Origin: Firmicutes bacterium UBA4795
GTDB taxonomy: Bacteria; Bacillota; Desulfotomaculia; Desulfotomaculales; Nap2-2B
Assembly: GCA_002402825.1 (NCBI GenBank)
Contig: DHGP01000043.1
Span: forward strand, 296 to 47,619
Direction of reading: 5' to 3'
DNA length: 47,324 nt
A model generated the notes under the pieces. That model did no database searches and was not told where the DNA came from. It saw nothing but the letters and a program-made list of their open reading frames with translations. This document shows, piece by piece, positions 33,363-40,949 of the stretch. Position 1 is the stretch's first letter. The number at the start of each line of letters is the position of its first letter. The position numbers and the translations under genes were made by a program.

Positions 33363-33590
33363 CTAATCTTTTAACAACTGTATAAACTGCCTTACGGTCA
33401 GCCCGGATTTACGAATTTGCGATCGCAAAAGTCCCCTGTCCAATTCTTTATGCAATGGTATCGTTAATACTACCGGCACCCCGTCTTTAAACATGCTGAC
33501 GTGGCTTCCTCGCCGTCTATCTACCTGCCACCCGGCTTTTTCAAATGCCCTTATCGCTTCTTCGCCGGAGCAAACCGGCAACCGGGGCAT
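33363..33590 (-). CDS. hicA: HicA-family mRNA interferase toxin
   Basis: The 75-residue protein has the double-stranded-RNA-binding-like HicA fold: LPVCSGEEAIRAFEKAGWQV, then RRRGSHVSMFKDG with the catalytic His, and the closing HKELDRGLLRSQIRKSGLT. HicA cuts mRNA and is blocked by HicB. Its ATG shares one base with the hicB stop (TGATG). It is intact. It lies inside the relic element behind tRNA-Cys and may have helped that element persist. Confidence 0.9.
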   Translation of the reverse strand: MPRLPVCSGEEAIRAFEKAGWQVDRRRGSHVSMFKDGVPVVLTIPLHKELDRGLLRSQIRKSGLTVRQFIQLLKD

Positions 33591-33796
33591 CAGATGGCAA
33601 CCTCCACTTCGGCAACCTCAAAAGGCATCGGAAGGTTATACGCTTTTCTTGTCTCCAGGCTTAACTCGATAGCCTCTTTGATATTGGAAAGCGCCTCCTC
33701 TTTGGTCCTCCCTTGCGTCATACAACCGGGCAAACAAGGACACTCGGCAATGATGTAACCGTCTTCTCCTTTGAATAAAGTAACAATGAATTTCAT
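33590..33796 (-). CDS. hicB: HicB-family antitoxin
   Basis: The 68-residue protein has the partial RNase H-like HicB fold: FIVTLFKGEDGYIIAECPCL, PGCMTQGRTKEEALSNIKEA, IELSLE. It lacks a separate DNA-binding C-terminal domain, as do the short HicB forms. It neutralises HicA encoded immediately downstream. Antitoxin before toxin is the less common order for hicAB but is well known. The start at 33796 follows GAGGGGTAAGC. Confidence 0.9.
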   Translation of the reverse strand: MKFIVTLFKGEDGYIIAECPCLPGCMTQGRTKEEALSNIKEAIELSLETRKAYNLPMPFEVAEVEVAI

Positions 33797-33819
33797 GCTT
33801 ACCCCTCCATTGGTATAAA

Positions 33820-34005
33820 TTATTGATCTTTATCTGCCGTTTTAGCGCCTTCCTCCAAAAACTCCCCTAATGATTCCTTTGGGATTCTCCATAAGTCACC
33901 AACTTTTATTCCTTTAATCCGGCCTTCCCGTAACCATAGGTAAACAGTGCGCCGGGATATTTTCAAGAGATTTGCCAACTCTTCAGGTGTATACATTTCT
34001 TGCAT
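33820..34005 (-). CDS. Excisionase-family helix-turn-helix protein
   Basis: The 61-residue protein is a single MerR/Xis-type winged helix: MYTPEELANLLKISRRTVYL, WLREGRIKGIKVGDLWRIPK, ESLGEFLEE. Such proteins act as excision factors for integrative elements or as small regulators. Its place 25 bases before hicB and inside the relic element favours a former excisionase or a regulator of hicBA. The start follows GGGAGGTATCTTATATGC. Confidence 0.85.
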   Translation of the reverse strand: MQEMYTPEELANLLKISRRTVYLWLREGRIKGIKVGDLWRIPKESLGEFLEEGAKTADKDQ

Positions 34006-34155
34006 ATAAGATACCTCCCTTAGTAAAAGAATATCACAAATTTAATTCTATATCAATAAATTTTCTCACAAGCATATTGACACCAGTAAATATCTATGGT
34101 AATTTAGTTATATCAGTTGATACATATGGTAATATAAAGAAGAAAGGAGGTGCCC

Positions 34156-34200
34156 CATGCGCATCATCTACCGCCCGCAGGCCGAAATAACAGCAAAATG
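34156..34200 (+). pseudogene. Truncated gene start (MRIIYRPQ...)
   Basis: An excellent ribosome-binding site (AAAGGAGGTG) precedes ATG at 34157. The first residues MRIIYRPQ match the usual opening of SPL-like radical SAM proteins often carried by mobile elements, but homology ends after eight codons. The frame then crosses the degenerate tRNA-Cys repeat and stops. It looks like a gene cut off at the element's right boundary. Confidence 0.4.
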
Positions 34201-34202
34201 TT

Positions 34203-34228
34203 TCGGTATCCCCGGTGCCGCCTCTAGG
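34203..34228. repeat. Degenerate copy of tRNA-Cys 3' end, probable distal attachment site
   Basis: TTCGGTATCCCCGGTGCCGC followed by CTCTAGG resembles the tRNA-Cys end TTCGAATCCGGGTGCCGCCT followed by CCAGG. The core GGTGCCGCCTC is identical. Together with the integrase relic it marks the far end of an integrated element covering about 31909-34228. Confidence 0.6.
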
Positions 34229-34379
34229 AATTCCGTGAACTATCTTTTTTTCGTTCGCCCAGGTTAATTTCAATTTTCAGTATTGCGGGTTAGAATTTTA
34301 ATAAGCTCATACAAACCTAAGTTAGCCCATTGGATATAAAATAGTTTCAGAGAATTTCATTTTTATATTAGAAAAAAAC

Positions 34380-34408
34380 TTGACATTATCCTCTCTCGTC
34401 TATATAAT
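34380..34408 (+). promoter_or_regulatory. Consensus promoter of the riboswitch/RiPP unit
   Basis: TTGACA (34380-34385) and TATAAT (34403-34408) match consensus fully with a 17-base spacer. Transcription would begin just before the riboswitch. Confidence 0.9.
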
Positions 34409-34411
34409 GGG

Positions 34412-34590
34412 ACGCAAATCGGTTTTCGCATACCGGAACACGGTGTGAATCCGTGGCGGTCCCGCCGCTGTAATCGGTGAAGCTCTTTAACAATGGCCAA
34501 TGGCCAGGTCACTGTCGGGGCGTACCCCGGTGGGAAGGCAGTGAAGAGCTTAAGACCCGAGAGCCAGAAGACCTGTGAGAACTGAAACAA
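34412..34590 (+). ncRNA. Cobalamin riboswitch
   Basis: The conserved elements appear in order: GGTGTGAATCCGTGGCGGTC then CCGCCGCTGTAATCGGTGAA, AATGGCCAGGTCACTGTCGG (B12-box side), GTGGGAAGGCAGTGAAGAGC, and GACCCGAGAGCCAGAAGACC. It is followed by a strong terminator hairpin at 34607-34650, so adenosyl- or methylcobalamin binding should stop transcription before the peptide gene. The exact ends are approximate. Known Cbl riboswitches control B12 uptake and synthesis or B12-independent isoenzymes, and here one controls a peptide-modification system. Confidence 0.93.
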
Positions 34591-34606
34591 CCCGGAATCT
34601 GATGGT

Positions 34607-34650
34607 AAAGGGTTCCGACTGACGCCAGTCGTCTGTCGGAACCCTTTTTT
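34607..34650 (+). terminator. Riboswitch expression-platform terminator
   Basis: AAAGGGTTCCGAC (34607-34619) pairs perfectly with GTCGGAACCCTTT (34635-34647), continuing into six T. It lies between the riboswitch and the peptide gene. Confidence 0.88.
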
Positions 34651-34654
34651 ATGA

Positions 34655-34674
34655 GCAATATAAAAACGGGGGAT
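34655..34674. repeat. Left copy of a 20-bp inverted repeat around the RiPP genes
   Basis: GCAATATAAAAACGGGGGAT here recurs, perfectly and in inverse orientation, at 36315-36334. The pair encloses the peptide and maturase genes but not the riboswitch. Confidence 0.85.
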
Positions 34675-34707
34675 ATTGAATAAAGATTACAAGAAAGGAG
34701 AATGAAC

Positions 34708-34815
34708 ATGAAGGAAAAGAAAGTAAAAAAAGATGTGATCGCTTATCGCAAGAGCTGCAAGGCCAAGGGAACCGGGCTCTCCCACTATATTCTAATGGGC
34801 AGAAAAACGAAATAA
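34708..34815 (+). CDS. cbpA: RiPP precursor peptide, CbpA-like
   Basis: A 35-residue peptide gene. The N-terminal third is strongly basic (MKEKKVKKDVIAYR) and the rest is KSCKAKGTGLSHYILMGRKT. It has one Cys and the G-T-G-L-S-H-Y segment that I recall from the modified peptide precursor CbpA family, partner of the radical SAM enzyme CbpB. ATG 34708 has AAGGAG seven bases before it; ATG 34702 is too close. Its stop overlaps the maturase start (TAATG), so both are translated together. The Cys, Ser, His and Tyr are candidate modification or metal-binding residues. The chemistry is unknown. Confidence 0.8.
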   Translation: MKEKKVKKDVIAYRKSCKAKGTGLSHYILMGRKTK

Positions 34816-36236
34816 TGGTTGTAACGAAGAACAACGGCATTACAGGTGCGGCGGCTCCCTCGCGAGGCCGCTTCGTGAATACGGGGAACGGCCCTACATT
34901 TCAACCTATCGACATTGGTCATGCTGAATATGTTGCCGTAATCGATCCGGATACGGCCTTCTGGTTTCTGGTGAAGCGTGAGAAACTCGCCGGTACCATG
35001 TTTGAAGGCGATTTACCCAAGGTCTACGCCAAAAAGACTAAGCAATTCGCCAAAGAGATGAATGCCCTGCGGTTTGGGCTTACGCCTTCAGCAGTCTATT
35101 TTAACCCTACCGCGCGATGCAATATGAACTGCACCTACTGTTATATTCCCGAGAAGATGCGGCGTGACGGTGAACACATGCCCGAAAAGAAACTGTTTTT
35201 GGCCCTCGAGAAACTCAAACAGTACTTTCGCCTGACCCTGCCAAAGGATTCCACGCCTCAGATTATCTTTCATGGGGCCGAGCCCTTGCTCAATCGCGAT
35301 GCAATCTTTGCAGGCATTGAGGAATATAGGAAAGACTTTCTCTTTGGCATACAGACCAATGCCACGCTGCTGGACGATGGGGCCGTTGAGTTTCTGACGA
35401 GCCGCAATGTAAGCATCGGACTTTCGCTGGATGCTCCAACCGCCCAGATTGCTGATCGTACGCGCAAGAACTGGGATGGCCAGGGAACCTTCAAACAGGT
35501 AATTGCGGCCATGAAGCGGCTTAATGGCTACAAAGACTGGAGCATTATTTGCACGATCACCAGTGCAAACCTGCGGTACCTGACAAAGTTGGTGGATTTC
35601 TTTCACGAGGAGGAAGTACCGACGTGCCTCATGAACATCATTCGCTGTACCCTTCCGTCATCGCGCAGCTTGAAGCCCGGTGATGCAGAGGCAGCCAGAT
35701 ACTTTCTTGCAGCCCTGGACAGGACTTACGAACTGTACCAGCAGACCGGCCGCAGATTACCGGTGGGTAACTTCGCCAACATCCTGCTTGCCATTATTGC
35801 ACCGGCTGCCCGTCGACTGATGTGTGACATTTCTCCCTGCGGTGGCGGGCGTTGCTTCTTCGCGTTAGCTCCCAATGGTGATATATTCCCGTGCAGTGAA
35901 TTCATCGGACTGGTTCGCTTCCGGGCCGGAAATTTGTTTACGGACGAAATTTCCGCCGTGCTCAAAACCGAGCCGTTCCGTTTGATCACCGGCCGAAAGG
36001 TTGAAGATATCGAACCGTGCCGAGGCTGCGCAATACGGCACTTCTGCGGCTCTCCCTGCCCGGCCGAAGCCTACGAAATGAATGGGAGCTTGAATAAGAC
36101 CGGAGCGTTTTGTGAATTTTATGAAGAGCAGGTGCGATACGCTTTTCGCCTCATAGCCGACGGAAAGGTTAACGCATACCTGTGGTATGGCTGGGACAAA
36201 GGCATGAAAGATACTTTTAGCATAAGTGGCAGTTAA
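34815..36236 (+). CDS. cbpB: Peptide-modifying radical SAM/SPASM enzyme, CbpB-like
   Basis: The 473-residue enzyme has a distinctive N-terminal domain of about 90 residues, then the radical SAM cluster motif at Cys102, Cys106 and Cys109 (NPTARCNMNCTYCYIPEKMR), IIFHGAEPLLN and FGIQTNATLLDD. The C-terminal SPASM domain supplies further Cys ligands in CDISPCGGGRCFFALAP, IFPCSEFIG, CRGCAIRHFCGSPCPAEAY and AFCEFYEEQ. Such enzymes make thioether, carbon-carbon or similar cross-links in ribosomal peptides. It starts on the last base of the precursor gene. It is visibly richer in G+C than its neighbours, a sign of transfer. No protease or exporter gene follows. Confidence 0.88.
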   Translation: MVVTKNNGITGAAAPSRGRFVNTGNGPTFQPIDIGHAEYVAVIDPDTAFWFLVKREKLAGTMFEGDLPKVYAKKTKQFAKEMNALRFGLTPSAVYFNPTARCNMNCTYCYIPEKMRRDGEHMPEKKLFLALEKLKQYFRLTLPKDSTPQIIFHGAEPLLNRDAIFAGIEEYRKDFLFGIQTNATLLDDGAVEFLTSRNVSIGLSLDAPTAQIADRTRKNWDGQGTFKQVIAAMKRLNGYKDWSIICTITSANLRYLTKLVDFFHEEEVPTCLMNIIRCTLPSSRSLKPGDAEAARYFLAALDRTYELYQQTGRRLPVGNFANILLAIIAPAARRLMCDISPCGGGRCFFALAPNGDIFPCSEFIGLVRFRAGNLFTDEISAVLKTEPFRLITGRKVEDIEPCRGCAIRHFCGSPCPAEAYEMNGSLNKTGAFCEFYEEQVRYAFRLIADGKVNAYLWYGWDKGMKDTFSISGS

Positions 36237-36271
36237 TACTCCTCCGGTATTTTTGAGAGGAAATCACTTTT

Positions 36272-36525
36272 CTGCTTGTGAAGTGTAAGGATTAACATTG
36301 CAAACTAATCTTAAATCCCCCGTTTTTATATTGCCCGTTATGACTGCATGTAAGCATCCTATCGGGATCTCGATAAGGTGATTATTACCAAGAAATGGGT
36401 TTATCTCTACGCATGTAGGGAACACACGATTTCGACTGTGCTGCTCAATGCTGTCGTTATTTGCCCTTGTTCGTTCTCTTTTATGTTATCATATCCTGCG
36501 TCGCCCATCAAAACCTTTACTCTTG
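36272..36525 (-). pseudogene. Probable DDE transposase relic
   Basis: Two adjoining frames on the minus strand read MGDAGYDNIKENEQGQITTA and, after a shift, CLHAVITGNIKTGDLRLVCN, ending at 36272. G-D-A-G-Y-D is a common motif around a catalytic Asp of IS transposases, which is the only basis for the call. The right copy of the 20-bp inverted repeat lies within it. It has no intact start or full domain. Confidence 0.35.
36315..36334. repeat. Right copy of the 20-bp inverted repeat
   Basis: ATCCCCCGTTTTTATATTGC is the exact reverse complement of 34655-34674. TTATGA occurs just outside both copies (34649-34654 directly adjoining, 36338-36343 three bases away), which could be a target duplication. 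Apart from the relic above, 36237-36609 holds no gene; a small TAGTAGGGTAAGC repeat lies at about 36549. Confidence 0.85.
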
Positions 36526-36609
36526 ATTAATCGCATTACCAAAGGTATATTAGTAGGGTAAGCATCCTGCCTGCCCAAAGCTGATTAAAAAAGAGGTAAA
36601 TTATAATTT

Positions 36610-37860
36610 ATGGATACCATGAAAAAATTTCAAGATTTACTGGAAAAACTATTTCAGTTTGAGGCCGCCGACCTGGATTTTGGCGTTCACCGTATTTTTA
36701 ACTCGAAGAAGGACCGCCTGGAAAAATTTATTCGGGAAGATTTGAAAAAGAGAGTAAAAGCTGCCTTTGCCAAACATAAAGAGGAAAGGCTAGCCGATAT
36801 AGAGCAAAGGTTTAATGAGGTAACCCAAAAGGTTATCCAGGGCTTAGGAGCCCAGGCTTTTACCCTCGCTGGTGAGCTCTCGAGCAGGCTGGAAGCTTAC
36901 CCTATTAAGGAGGAGTTTAAGGATACCCCCTTGGGCAGAGAATATCTGATTGATGACGTTACTTTAAAAGGGTTTTTGACCAAAGAATATAAAAACGAAA
37001 AGCCCCTTCTTTTATACCAGCTTTTACGGTTTACCGCTAAAAACACCAAAGATTATTTCATTCACCAAAATTTAAAAAGGTTTCTTTCCGAGCAACTGGA
37101 CTATTTCACTAAAGCCGAGGTTTTATCCCTGGAAACCCTGGAAAAAGAAAAGTTTTTGGCTAAACACCTTACCCGGGCTAAAGTAGTGCGGGAAATTGGC
37201 GAGGATACTATTGATTTTCTGGCCCAAGTGGTTGAAAAAGGAAGAGCAATTTCTAGAGCAAGGATAATTTTAGGACAAGAAATATTACCGAGAGAAGGAA
37301 GAAGGTATCCTTCCCAAAAAACTATTAATGAATTAGAGAGACAAAATAGAATAAGATTAGCTTCAAGTGGTAATCCTCAGATGTTAAAACCATCAGAAAT
37401 TTATTTAACAGATAATTGGTCTGATATATATGGTTATTCGAGTAACTGGGACTTCCAAACTGAGAACATTGCCGAAACGGTAAGCTTAAAGTCCCAGCAA
37501 TATAAACAGGCAGAATTGGGTGTAACAGGAAATTTAGGGGAGGTGCTGGTTTTGGAGATGACCAAACTGGTAGAAGAAAAAAGGGGCGGCGGGGTGACCT
37601 TGCCGGTTGAGGTCTTTGAAGGAAGAAATCTTATTTTTGTAGATGAAGGACATAAGGGGAGAAAGTCAGAGGAACAAAAATGGGCCAGATTGAGGGATAA
37701 GCTGTCCAAAAACGGTTTTGTCTTTGAATACAGCGCCACCTTCGGGCAAATTTTAGGCAAAAACAACCAGCAAACCTTAAAAGACGTGGCTTTAGAATCC
37801 TTTATTCTCCGGCCGAAAGATTGTTTGCCAAGATTATTGGTGCAGCCAAGAGGTAAATGA
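36610..37860 (+). pseudogene. In-frame fossil fusion of type III R-M mod and res fragments
   Basis: The 416-codon frame joins three pieces. Residues 1-195 (KFQDLLEKLFQFEAADLDFG, VHRIFNSKKDRLEKFI) are the front of a Mod-type methyltransferase. Residues 210-285 (ISRARIILGQEILPREGRRY, PSEIYLTDNWSDIYGYSSNW) resemble Mod near its C-terminal half. Residues 285-395 (VFEGRNLIFVDEGHKGRKSE, LSKNGFVFEYSATFGQILGK) are the DEAD-box region of the Res helicase-nuclease. No DPPY or SAM-binding motif, no Walker A and no nuclease domain remain, so neither activity is expected. Repeated in-frame deletions in a mod-res locus would give this. A translated chimera cannot be excluded. Confidence 0.7.
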
Positions 37861-37927
37861 ATACTGGTTGATGGATATAATATAAAAAACTTTAATTTAA
37901 AAAACTTAAGCTAAGAGGGTAATCTAA

Positions 37928-38197
37928 ATGTATTCAAAAAACAAAGCGAGCACAGCAAAAGATAAGCCAACTTACGTGACTAAAATAAATAAAAAATTAT
38001 GTAAACGCTGTGGTATTTGCGTCCAATTTTGTCCCCAGGATGTTTTTATTCAGGACGAAGAAGGCTATCCGGTAGTTAAAGAGCAAGAAAAATGTACCGG
38101 TTGTCTGTCTTGTTTTTACTACTGTCCGGATTTTGCTGTAGAAGTAAAAAAACATGATGAAGGAAAAAATAAAAAAGATGACGGAGGAAAAAAATAG
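37928..38197 (+). CDS. korD: 2-oxoacid:ferredoxin oxidoreductase, ferredoxin (delta) subunit
   Basis: The 89-residue protein holds two [4Fe-4S] motifs, CKRCGICVQFCPQDVF and CTGCLSCFYYCPDFAV, and passes electrons from the catalytic subunits to ferredoxin. A Lys-rich tail of about 20 residues overlaps the start of the next gene. It heads a four-gene operon D-A-B-C, the usual order of 2-oxoglutarate:ferredoxin oxidoreductase (Kor) in anaerobes. The start follows GAGGG. Confidence 0.92.
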   Translation: MYSKNKASTAKDKPTYVTKINKKLCKRCGICVQFCPQDVFIQDEEGYPVVKEQEKCTGCLSCFYYCPDFAVEVKKHDEGKNKKDDGGKK

Positions 38198-39248
38198 AGT
38201 TCAATTTCTTTCCGGTAACGAAGCTTGCGTGTGGGCCGGCATCCACGCCAAAGCCAGGTTTTTTGCCGGTTACCCGATTAGTCCGGCTACCGAAATTGCG
38301 GAAATATGTGCTCAAGAACTGCCCAAGCACGGCGGTTTTTATATTCAAATGGAGGATGAAATTGGCAGTATTGCAGCGGTAATTGGCGCTAGCCTGGGGG
38401 GCTTAAGGGCATTTACGGCTACCAGCGGACCTGGTTTAGCGCTTATGCAGGAAAACATTGGCTATGCTGCCATGGCGGAAGTTCCTTGCGTAATTATTAA
38501 TGTGCAGCGTTTTGGACCGAGTACGGGGATAGCCACCAAACCGGCCCAAAGTGATGTTATGACCACCCGCTGGGGGACACCGGGGGACCACAGTTTAATT
38601 GTTTTAGCTCCTTCCGGAGGGCAAGAGTGCTATGATTTAACTTTTGCGGCCTTTGGCTTGGCGGAACTTTTCCGTACGCCGGTTATTGTCTTAATTGATG
38701 CGGTAATTGCTCACCTGAGGGAAAAGGTAACTGTTAAAACAGAAGAAAAATTTTTTTTAATTAACGGGGATAAACGGGTTTTGCGGGTTACGGGGCTGGT
38801 TCACGATAGTTTTGGTTATTCAAGTGATGAACCTGAAGTGACCGAAAAATTAATTACCCGTCTGGCGCAAAAAATTGAAGGACACCAGATGTTGTTACCC
38901 AGGCCGCGTTTTTACGGCTCTGAAAGGCCTGAAGTATTAATAATCTCCTTTGGTATTTCTGCCCGGGCTGCCCGGCAGGCTGTTTATTTGGCTGAACAAG
39001 AGGATTTAGCGGTAAGTTTACTGGAACTCAAAACCCTGTGGCCATTTCCTGAAGAAGAAATAAGAAAAATAGGCGCCAAAGCAAAAACGGTGTTAGTGGC
39101 TGAATTAAACAGGGGACAAGTCCAACGGGAAGTGAGGGCTTGCGGCATTTCACCGGAAAAGGTAAGAGGGATAAACAAAATAGACACCACGGTTATTACC
39201 CCCAGCGAAATTTTAAATGAAATTTTAACTGTAATTAAGAATGATTGA
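38154..39248 (+). CDS. korA: 2-oxoacid:ferredoxin oxidoreductase subunit alpha
   Basis: About 360 residues. SGNEACVWAGIHAKARFFAG and YPISPATEIAEICAQ match the pyrimidine-binding domain I of the enzyme, with QMEDEIGSIAAVIGASLGGL and ATSGPGLALMQENIGYA typical of KorA. The C-terminal part (VSLLELKTLWPFPEEEI) is the transketolase-like domain II. It builds the thiamin-diphosphate site with KorB. The start is uncertain between 38154 and 38178 (MTEEKNRVQF); both overlap korD. Confidence 0.93.
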   Translation: MMKEKIKKMTEEKNRVQFLSGNEACVWAGIHAKARFFAGYPISPATEIAEICAQELPKHGGFYIQMEDEIGSIAAVIGASLGGLRAFTATSGPGLALMQENIGYAAMAEVPCVIINVQRFGPSTGIATKPAQSDVMTTRWGTPGDHSLIVLAPSGGQECYDLTFAAFGLAELFRTPVIVLIDAVIAHLREKVTVKTEEKFFLINGDKRVLRVTGLVHDSFGYSSDEPEVTEKLITRLAQKIEGHQMLLPRPRFYGSERPEVLIISFGISARAARQAVYLAEQEDLAVSLLELKTLWPFPEEEIRKIGAKAKTVLVAELNRGQVQREVRACGISPEKVRGINKIDTTVITPSEILNEILTVIKND

Positions 39249-39283
39249 GAACTAATTAAAATCATAAAAAACGGAGAAAAAAC

Positions 39284-40096
39284 ATGGTTATTCCTGATTA
39301 TAAAAAATATTTAGCCGGTGAACGTTTACCTCATATTTGGTGCGCCGGTTGTGGAAACGGGATAATTTTAAAAGCCTTATTAATTGTTTTAGCGGAGTTA
39401 AATTTTAAATCCGAGGAAATTCTTTTGGCGACTGGTATTGGTTGCGCCAGCCGGGCAGGTGATTACATAAGTTTTCAGCGTTTTCAAGGCACGCACGGCC
39501 GTACCCTGGCTTTTGTCACCGGCCTTAAAATAGCCCGGCCCAATCTTCGGGTGATTTGTTTAATAGGTGATGGTGATTGTGCCGCTATAGGGATTGGTCA
39601 TTTAATCCATGCGGCCAGGCGCAATCTTGATGTTGCCGTATTGGTGGCCAACAACCTAAATTACGGGATGACCGGAGGACAGTTTTCGCCGCTTACTCCA
39701 ACCAAGAGTTTGACCAGTACTTCGCGGGCGGGAAAATTAGGAGCCACGTTGGATATTTGCCGCCTGGTAGAGGTAGCCGGCGCAAATTATGTTGCCCGGA
39801 CTTCAGTTTTTTACCACGGGGAACTACGTAAATTCATCCGGGAGGCTATTTCAAAAACGGGTTTTTCTTTGGTTGAAATATTAACCCCTTGTCCTACCTA
39901 CTACGGACGTTATAACAAAATAGGCGGTCCGGGTGAGATGTTAATCTGGTTTCGGGATAAAACCGTTCCTTTAAATAAATACCTTCAAATGAATCCAGAG
40001 GAACAAAAAGAATATTTCTGGCGGGGTAAACTGGTTGAGCGAGATGCCCCTGATTTTTATACCCGGTGTAAAAATGGAGGGGGGCCGGATGATTAA
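39284..40096 (+). CDS. korB: 2-oxoacid:ferredoxin oxidoreductase subunit beta
   Basis: The 270-residue subunit binds thiamin diphosphate. WCAGCGNGIILKAL carries the Cys pair that helps hold the [4Fe-4S] cluster, and GDGDCAAIGIGHLIHAARRN to ANNLNYGMTGGQFSPLTPT is the diphosphate/Mg binding segment. With KorA it oxidatively decarboxylates a 2-oxoacid (2-oxoglutarate by best fit) to its CoA ester and reduces ferredoxin, or runs in reverse in carbon fixation. The stop overlaps korC by one base. Confidence 0.94.
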   Translation: MVIPDYKKYLAGERLPHIWCAGCGNGIILKALLIVLAELNFKSEEILLATGIGCASRAGDYISFQRFQGTHGRTLAFVTGLKIARPNLRVICLIGDGDCAAIGIGHLIHAARRNLDVAVLVANNLNYGMTGGQFSPLTPTKSLTSTSRAGKLGATLDICRLVEVAGANYVARTSVFYHGELRKFIREAISKTGFSLVEILTPCPTYYGRYNKIGGPGEMLIWFRDKTVPLNKYLQMNPEEQKEYFWRGKLVERDAPDFYTRCKNGGGPDD

Positions 40097-40656
40097 TGAA
40101 GGTAGACAATACGAGTATATGCCAGCAAATAGTTTTAAGTGGGGCCGGAGGACAGGGGCTGGGCACAGGCGGTAAAATTTTAGCAGAAGCAGCAATTTTT
40201 CAGGGGTTAAACGCCACCCAGAGCCAGACGTACGGAGCTCAGGCCCGGGGAGGGGCAAGTTACGCGGAAGTGATTATCAGTTCCAGGGAAATTTTATATC
40301 CTTTAGTGGAAAGAGCGGATTTGCTTTTAACCTTAACCCAGCCGGCTTATCAGAAATATAAATCTTCTTTAGTCCCGCAGGGAATTGTTATTTATGACCT
40401 GAATTACGTTCAATCAGAGCCAGATGGCAAAACCTACGGTTTTAATATGCTTAAGTATATGCGGGAAAGAAAAAATGAAAAAAGCGTAACCATCTTTGCC
40501 CTGGGGGTTATGGCCGCACACTGGCTGCCGGTAAAAAAAGAATTTATTTTGGCGGCTATTGAAAGTAACTTTGCCGAAAATGTAGCTGCAATCAACAAGC
40601 AATACTTTTTAGCTGGCTTTGATATAGCCAGAGAGTTTTTCGCCGGGCTTATGTAA
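40096..40656 (+). CDS. korC: 2-oxoacid:ferredoxin oxidoreductase subunit gamma
   Basis: The 186-residue gamma subunit has the standard opening IVLSGAGGQGLGTGGKILAE, NATQSQTYGAQARGGASYAE, and FALGVMAAHWLPVKKEF. This domain contacts CoA and stabilises the complex. It is coupled to korB through TAATG. It closes the korDABC operon. Confidence 0.94.
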   Translation: MKVDNTSICQQIVLSGAGGQGLGTGGKILAEAAIFQGLNATQSQTYGAQARGGASYAEVIISSREILYPLVERADLLLTLTQPAYQKYKSSLVPQGIVIYDLNYVQSEPDGKTYGFNMLKYMRERKNEKSVTIFALGVMAAHWLPVKKEFILAAIESNFAENVAAINKQYFLAGFDIAREFFAGLM

Positions 40657-40949
40657 TTTGAAGGAGTAGGTTTGGCATGGCTCAAAAATGCGCCGGCTGC
40701 GGTAAAGAACTTTCCTTTTGGAGCGGGCTTTTTCCGTGAAGAACGTTACCTACCTGCTAAACAAGGTCGTCAACTTTGTCAAATACCAGGAAGTTGTTCA
40801 ATTTAGGCAACCGGGATGAAGGAGGCTATCTCTTGGAAGTAAGTTCTAGGGACACAATATATAATAAAACCAAATACTGGCATGATGGCGCTTTTTGTGG
40901 TATAATTTATTATATATAAGCGAAAGGATAGCTATATATAGCTATTATT
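40657..40949. other. Decayed small zinc-ribbon gene and spacer
   Basis: After GGAGTAGG, ATG 40677 opens MAQKCAGCGKELSFWSGLFP and stops at 40739. A second frame just after reads VKNVTYLLNKVVNFVKYQEV and ends at 40817. The C-x-x-C start and the continuation look like one small protein broken by a deletion. The rest has a TATAAT-like stretch before the antitoxin gene but no other gene. Confidence 0.4.

Noticed and set aside
34363..34840. Minus-strand frames across the riboswitch
   Set aside because: They overlap conserved RNA elements and the peptide gene and have no protein-like pattern.
35088..35606. 172-codon antisense frame within cbpB
   Set aside because: It is opposite a conserved radical SAM core and shows no independent motif.
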